Source of the DNA: Epinephelus fuscoguttatus
Taxonomy: Eukaryota > Chordata > Actinopteri > Perciformes > Serranidae
Reading direction: 5' to 3'
DNA length: 64,000 nt
NCBI RefSeq assembly: GCF_011397635.1
Contig: NC_064774.1
Location: forward strand, 992,520-1,056,519
Of the stretch, positions 58,619 through 64,000 are shown one piece after another (the first letter of the stretch is position 1; every line of letters starts with the position of its first letter). Both the position numbers and the translations under genes were made by a program. The notes beneath the pieces are model-generated. The model made no database searches. It was given only the letters and a program-made list of their open reading frames with translations, and was not told the DNA's origin.

Positions 58619-58800
58619 CTAATTTTCTCGCTGGCGACTTCCAAGTTCTGCTGTGAGGCGACTAACTTCCTTTTCCAGGTGCTCATTTTCTCGCTGGCAC
58701 CTTCCAAGTTCTGCTGTGAGGCGACTAACTTCCTTTTCCAGACGCTCATTTTCACACTGCAGACATTTTTCTTGCTCCCTAGTGGACCCATCAACGTCAT
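58619..58800 (-). CDS. B7-like minus gene: exon 6 (coiled coil and stop)
   Basis: DDVDGSTREQEKC then two near-identical 21-residue heptad repeats (ERLEKEVSRLTAELG.CQREN / EHLEKEVSRLTAELGSRQREN) and TAG. Such charged coiled coils occur in fish butyrophilin-like tails. Confidence 0.8.
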
Positions 58801-61800
58801 CTGAGAAAGAAGAGTGGTTGGTGTCAGATTGTATGCTGTATTCATGGGGTATTACTCTTAAGTGTGATATTCTGTAGCAACCACTGTCACACACACAGGT
58901 GACGAAATTCAGTTAAAGATAAATGAATCTAAATGAATTACCAATGCCGATAGTCCTTCTCACACAGTGACGTGTTGATCCTGCAGTACGGATAGATGCA
59001 TTAACAACAAAATAATTATGTTTGTGGTGACATTTGTCTCGTAAAAAAGCTGAATGACTTACCGTTCATGTACAACACAATCGCCAAAATCAGTGCGAGA
59101 ATAAACATCAAACTAAATATGAAAAACCCGATCAGTGCATCCTTTGAATTTTTCAGTGCAAATAATTCTGTGTAGACATCTGGAAAAGAAAGAAAAGAAA
59201 CAGATCAGAGGATGGATTAAAGTGGTTTGCTTTATAATCGATCTTGTTAATCAGTGGTGTGCACAGGGGGGGCCCAATTGTTGAAAAATGCGTGCTAAAG
59301 TGCCCTCTTGGGAGCCAAAACGCGTGCTAAAGTGCCCTCTTGGGAGCCAAAACGAGTGCTAAGGTGCCCTCTTGGGAGCCCAAATGCATGCTAAAGTGCC
59401 CTCTTGGGAGCCATAATGCGTGCTAAAGTGCCCTCTTGGGAGTCCAAATGCGTGCTAAAGGGCCCTCTTGGGAGCCCAAACGTGTGCTAAAGTGCCCTCT
59501 TGGGAGCCCAAATACACGCTAAAGTGCCCTCTTGGGAGCCCAAACGCATGCTAAAGTGCCCTCTTGGGAGCCATAATGCGTGCTAAAGTGCCCTCTTGGG
59601 AGCCCAAATGCATGCTAAAATGCCCTCTTGGGAGCCCAAACGCATGCTAAAGTGCCCTCTTGGGAGCCATAATGCGTGCTAAAGTGCCCTCTTGGGAGCC
59701 CAAACGCGTGCTAAAGTGCCCTCTTGGGAGCCCAAACGCATGCTAAAGTGCCCTCTTGGGAGCCATGATGCATGCTAAAGTGCCCTCTTGGGAGTCCAAA
59801 CGCATGCTAAAGTGCCCTCTTGGGAGCCCAAACGCATGCTAAAGTGCCCTCTTGGGAGCCAAAACGCATGCTAAAGTGCCCTCTTGGGAGCCCAAACGCA
59901 TGCTAAAGTGCCCTCCTGGGAGCCATGATGCATGCTAAAGTGCCCTCTTGGGAGTCCAAACGCGTGCTAAAGTGCCCTCTTGGGAGCCCAAACGTGTGCT
60001 AAAGTGCCCTCCTGGGAGCCATGATGCATGCTAAAGTGCCCTCTTGGGAGCCCAAACGCATGCTAAAGTGCCCTCTTGGGAGCCATAATGCGTGCTAAAG
60101 TGCCCTCCTGGGAACCAAAACGCGCGCTAAAGGGCCCTCTTGGGAGCCCAAACGTGTGCTAAAGTGCCCTCTTGGGAGCCCAAATGCACGCTAAAGTGCC
60201 CTCTTGGGAGCCCAAACGCATGCTAAAGTGCCCTCTTGGGAGCCATAATGCGTGCTAAAGTGCCCTCTTGGGAGTCCAAACGCGTGCTAAAGTGCCCTCT
60301 TGGGAGCCCAAACGTGTGCTAAAGTGCCCTCTTGGGAGCCCAAATACACGCTAAAGTGCCCTCTTGGGAGCCCAAACGCATGCTAAAGTGCCCTCTTGGG
60401 AGCCATGATGCATGCTAAAGTGCCCTCTTGGGAGCCCAAATGCGTGCTAAAGTGCCCTTTTGGGAGCCCAAACGTGTGCTAAAGTGCCCTCTTGGGAGCC
60501 AAATGCATGCTAAAGTGCCCTCTTGGGAGTCCAAACGCGTGCTAAAATGCCCTCTTGGGAGCCCAAACGTGTGCTAAAGTGCCTTCCTGGGAACCAAAAC
60601 GTGTGCTAAAGTGCCCTCTTGGGAGCCCAAACGTGTGCTAAAGTGCCCTCTTGGGAGCCCAAACGTGTGCTAAAGTGCCCTCTTGGGAGCCCAAAATGCA
60701 CGCTAAAGTGCCCTCTTGGGAGCCCAAAATGCACGCTAAAGTGCCCTCTTGGGAGCCAAAACACGCACTAAAGTGCCCCTTTTTTTTTCTTTTCGCCCCT
60801 GCTCTTCAAAAAGTCTGTGCACGCCACTGTTGTTAATCCTGTTAGTGCAATTCATATATTATGTATGTTTCTCCACAGTTGATTGTTGATGGGATTTTTG
60901 CTGTTGACACAGCTTTAAGTCCTGGTGAAGCAAAATCAGTGATTTATTTCTAAACAATGTATATATGTTTGAAAATAGTTAATTATTCCTAAGTTACGTT
61001 AGTTAATACTATGAATTTTCAGTAAAGAATAACAGTTGAAATGACGCTAAATAACCTGATTGCCATAGTCTACAGCCATAAGCAGCGCTATGTTAGCATG
61101 CTATAATGTTATGTTGAGTAATGTTTATACATGTTAATAGGAGCTTGTAAGTATGTTAACAGAAAGCAGCTTGTGTTGTGTTATTGATTAGCATGCTGTT
61201 AGTGCTAAGTTCAGCTGAGGCTGCTGGAGTTGTCTGATCATGAAATAAACTAAGGAGGACTTGCAGGGAACAGTGTAACTTGTCTGCCTGGATTGTCTGA
61301 TGCTCTGTTGTCGAACTGTACAGGTGAAAGTGTTGTTGACCATCATCTTCACTGTGATTTTGCTGGAGACAGAGTAGTATTCATTGTACTCTGTGTTGTC
61401 GTCGTGATGAGGGATGATGTTTCCCTTCCCGTCGCTCCACTCCATCTCAGGCTTTGGGAACCAGTTCAGGGCATCACACTGAAGAACATCACTAGTGCCC
61501 TCCACAGCAGAGATTTTTGGCTCAGAAACAGCACCTATAACTGAGGAATACAAAACAATTTCGGGGTTTGAGCCAACATGGGCCGTTAAAACTTGCAGGC
61601 TGCAAAGGATCAAGTTTCTGACACCTGCATTAAAGATAACAAACAGGTTTTATGATGATCGGACAGACACTCATTCATTTACGTTCAAATCGTTGCCAGG
61701 CCGCGCTCTCCTTTAACAACATGGTGGCTTCCTATTGGTCAGTTGCAGAAACATTTTTGGGACAAGATTCAGTGGCTTAATTAAATATATCCATCTGATT

Positions 61801-63448
61801 TGGTGATGTTTGAACAAGCTGTCATCGATTTCTGGCTGAATTTTGCACAAGGTCAATGCACTTGTTTGGAAGTGGTGGTGCCCCCTATTGATGGATTTCA
61901 GTGATTCAATGAGTCATTTCAAAATAATTTTATTCAAGTGGCTCAACATCATTATGAAACATAACTTGGGAGTTTTGTAATGATTGGATAAACAATTTCT
62001 AAATTATAGTCTGATTTGTGTGAGGCCACGCCAGTTTATTTATTGATTTATGACTGATTTAAATGTAACTTACAGGGGTTTGTTTCAAGTATTAATGTGG
62101 GTGCACAGTATATAGCAAATTTTGTGACGATTGGCTCAGTGGTTGTGGATTTAGTTGTGTTTATGTAGTGAGCCACGCCCCTTCTGAAGTTCATTGGTCA
62201 ACATTTTCAAAATGCAACGAAATATAAGCAGGCTTTTTATTATTTTTGATAAGCTATGTCCAACAATGATTCACAGAAGCTTTGGTGTAAAACAAACCCA
62301 CAATTTAGGAGGAGATGACAAATATGTAATTTTCAAAAATTTCAAAAGGCTGAAAATCTAGCTGCGCAACTTTAATTATGCATAGGTTTTTTTGTAGAGC
62401 ACATTGAGCTAGACTTTTGTGTCAAATTTCAATTCAATCGGACTTACAGTGTCAGGGGCATGGCCTTTACAAAACTGGGGTGATATTTCTTTGGCAGCAT
62501 TTGCACACAACATCCAATCATTGGCAAAAAGTTTCATGTATGTATGACGCACTAGCTGATGGGAATTCATGAAAACATTCCTGAAATTTTTTTACAAATT
62601 GACACAAAAACAAAACATTTCAGCCCTTCAGGCCTCATTAAAACGTGTAGTATGTCATAATTGCACCAACACCAATGCAACTGGGCTGGACAGCCACAAA
62701 CCACAGGCTGAAATCCATGTATAAAATAGTCTGTTTATTTAAGACATCTGTGCACAAAAAGAAGGTCGCTCAAAGTGCAAAAGGGGAAATGAAATGAAAT
62801 CCAGCCAGCTACTACACTCAGTTGATTAAACACATTGGTCACACAGAAAATGTAGAGCCATTCTGCAGGCTTACCCACTTCGATGGAAGTTTCCAGATTT
62901 GAGGGCACCAGTTTGCATGTGTAGTTCCCTTCGTCAGAGAGTTTAAGATCACTCAGTTTTAATGACACATTGCCGTTCTTCACTTCATGTAGGAACAAAC
63001 TTGTCCGTTGTCGGAAGGATGGGTTTTGCTCGTCATACAACTCCCGCCCCTGACGGAAAACATGGACAAACTTGGACTTCACGTCTAATCTTGTCCACTC
63101 CACTGTCTTCTCAGTAACACTCCTTGCAGGTTGCACACTACACGGCAGGATGACATGATGACCAACTAACCCTATGACCGGCTCCGATGATCCGAGTAAC
63201 TGAGGCTCACCTAGAAAGAGCAAATAAACAAGTAGATACATTTCTACCTTAATAACAGCTACTTCTAAAAGTTAAAGAGGTTACTTGATTTCAAAGTATT
63301 TCATTGATGTTGTATTGGACGTCCACAGATGTATGGAAGCTGCAAAGAACTTGTGAAACAAACACTCGTCATGCTTACCTTTGATAGCAGAAAGCAAAGT
63401 TGTGAGCAAGAAGAGTGTGGCCCGAGCACGCAGTCCTCTCAAGGTCAT
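58619..63448 (-). CDS. B7/butyrophilin-like receptor (V-set, C-set, TM, coiled coil), minus strand
   Basis: Six coding exons, minus strand: 63448-63379, 63210-62875, 61534-61265, 59179-59063, 58980-58942, 58800-58619; 1014 bp, 337 residues. All junctions are phase 1. Domain order: signal peptide, V-set, C1-like Ig, membrane segment, short linker exon, and a cytoplasmic coiled coil. This is the B7-H4/butyrophilin-like plan: surface ligands or regulators of T cells. There is no B30.2 domain, and the tail ends in the coiled coil. Intron 3 seems to have a GC donor (T|GCAAGT at 61264) and holds the minisatellite-bearing hAT element (59252-60829). Confidence 0.84.
58942..58980 (-). CDS. B7-like minus gene: exon 5 (13-codon linker)
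   Basis: GSTRHCVRRTIGI between CTGCAG and ATTG|GTAATT, phase 1 to 1. Small size lowers confidence, but it fits the frame exactly. Confidence 0.65.
59063..59179 (-). CDS. B7-like minus gene: exon 4 (transmembrane)
   Basis: VYTELFALKNSKD then membrane segment ALIGFFIFSLMFILALILAI and VLYMN. 117 bp; acceptor TTTTCCAG|ATGTC, donor AACG|GTAAGT. Confidence 0.85.
59252..60829. mobile_element. hAT-type element whose interior is a 32-bp minisatellite
   Basis: Ends CAGTGGTGTGCACAG and CTGTGCACGCCACTG are inverted; TTGTTAAT flanks both sides (59244-59251, 60830-60837). Between the short ends lies almost only the tandem array. There is no coding sequence. Confidence 0.88.
59290..60775. repeat. 32-bp minisatellite, about 47 units
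   Basis: Unit GTGCTAAAGTGCCCTCTTGG followed by GAGCCCAAACGC, with variants at the last eight bases (ATAATGC, ATGATGC, AAAACGC). Periodicity is regular, with rare 31- or 33-bp units. Confidence 0.97.
60838..61260 (-). other. rest of intron 3 of the minus-strand B7-like gene
   Basis: No features seen. Confidence 0.4.
61265..61534 (-). CDS. B7-like minus gene: exon 3 (C-type Ig domain)
   Basis: 270 bp: GAVSEPKISAVEG, VLQCDALNWFPKPEMEWSDG, TFTCTVRQQ, ending TSYTVP. The WFPKPE motif is typical of B7/butyrophilin C domains. The exon ends CCCT|GCAAGT, a GC-type donor; it restores phase 1 and joins TM exon as TAT (Tyr). Confidence 0.85.
61750..62690. other. intron 2 of the minus-strand B7-like gene, probable old repeat
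   Basis: Phrases such as GGTGGTGCCCCCTATTGATG and GTGTCAGGGGCATGGCCTTT recall an abundant non-coding fish repeat. No ends or ORF found. Confidence 0.35.
62875..63210 (-). CDS. B7-like minus gene: exon 2 (V-set domain)
   Basis: 336 bp. GEPQLLGSSEPVIGLVG, HHVILPCSVQPA, TVEWTRLD, KFVHVFRQGRE, DEGNYTCKLV. Acceptor TTTCTAG|GTGAGC, donor AGTGG|GTAAGC, phase 1 to 1. Confidence 0.92.
63379..63448 (-). CDS. B7-like minus gene: exon 1 (signal peptide)
   Basis: MTLRGLRARATLFLLTTLLS then AIK plus one base; donor AAAG|GTAAGC. A classic signal peptide. Confidence 0.85.
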
Positions 63449-63449
63449 C

Positions 63450-64000
63450 CTGCTTCTGTGTCGTGTGTGAGTGAGTGATGGATGAAACCGATCACTGATT
63501 CAAAGTCTCTCAGGCTCCACTTAACTATCTGCACATCTGCTTGTCTCGTCATTCATCAGCATGTGGCATCATGTGGCTGTTTTGTGTCTCATTATCTGTG
63601 AGTGATTTGCAGATTATTAGACCAGTGTGTCAGCATTACAAGCATAGGTAGTTAAAGTTGTGGTTTGCATGGTATGTGAACCATGTGCCTTCCCCTTTGT
63701 TGTACAGTTGACTATTTGGTCACACAAATAAGGAAGAGGCTGACATGGTTTCCTTTTCATACGTGCATGCTAAATAGTATTGAGAGTCAAATCTTCACAC
63801 TGTGAAGACATTCGTTATTCATTTGTAGTTGAGTAGCCTAATTGATCTGACAAACAAAGAAAAAGCTTTTTCTCTGTGTTGACACAGAGAGGGCAATGAA
63901 TGAAGCAGATAAGAAGTGAAGATTATGTTTATGTAACCATGCTGCGGTCTGGGCAGATGTGTATCAGCAGGCACACACAGTACAATTCCACACAGCAACC
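63450..64000 (-). promoter_or_regulatory. upstream flank of the minus-strand B7-like gene
   Basis: Holds the 5' UTR and presumably the promoter of the minus gene. No TATA or clear core element was found. No other gene seen to the window end. Confidence 0.35.

Noticed and set aside
59290..60775. CRISPR-like array of regular repeats
   Set aside because: Repeats are directly adjacent with no unique spacers, and the context is a eukaryotic intron; it is a minisatellite in a transposon.

Overview
The window looks like nuclear DNA of a percomorph-type ray-finned fish. Evidence: intron-split vertebrate immune-receptor genes with phase-1 Ig exons, teleost-style poly-C2H2 zinc-finger genes with a two-exon plan, and a typical fish repeat load (Tc1, hAT, Rex3-like, L2-like and I/Nimb-like LINEs, solo LTRs, minisatellites). 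All calls come from reading the sequence; no search was run. Family names rest on recognisable motifs and are given at family level.

Left part (about 1-30.6 kb): two tandem copies of a C2H2 zinc-finger gene on the + strand. Copy 1 (exon 1 at 1452-1644, exon 2 at 5077-6268) is frameshifted before its finger array and is probably a pseudogene. Copy 2 (exon 1 at 17990-18182, exon 2 at 25328-27108) is open and predicts a 657-residue protein with 13 fingers. Nearly all other DNA here is transposon. The copy 1 intron holds a Rex3-like LINE that was itself hit by a solo LTR (GTGAC duplication). The copy 2 promoter was hit by a 2.4 kb hAT-like element (8-bp duplication, with another solo LTR inside) and right beside it by a 6.8 kb RNase H-bearing LINE (13-bp duplication, with a Tc1 inside). 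The copy 2 intron carries a 41-unit 18-bp minisatellite, an L2-like LINE with ORF1 and a PHD-like finger, a small retro-inserted-looking exon 1 fragment and a hAT-like element. A further L2-like LINE follows copy 2.

Middle part (about 30.6-38 kb): no host gene seen. It holds LINE, Tc1, SINE and hAT fragments, including a compact hAT-type element (37275-37945) with an 8-bp duplication that retains a transposase-like first exon.

Right part (about 38-64 kb): three immunoglobulin-superfamily receptor genes. (1) An Fc receptor-like gene on the minus strand (44928 to about 38698): two Ig domains, a membrane segment and a cytoplasmic exon with an ITIM-like VPYTDV motif. (2) A one-V-domain B7/butyrophilin-like receptor on the + strand (47420-50168), five exons, 234 residues. 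(3) A two-Ig B7/butyrophilin-like receptor on the minus strand (63448 to 58619), six exons, 337 residues, ending in a duplicated coiled-coil segment. One of its introns seems to use a GC donor and contains a hAT-type transposon filled with about 47 copies of a 32-bp repeat. The three genes suggest a small leukocyte-receptor cluster (inference) beside a zinc-finger cluster that is an active site of duplication and insertion.
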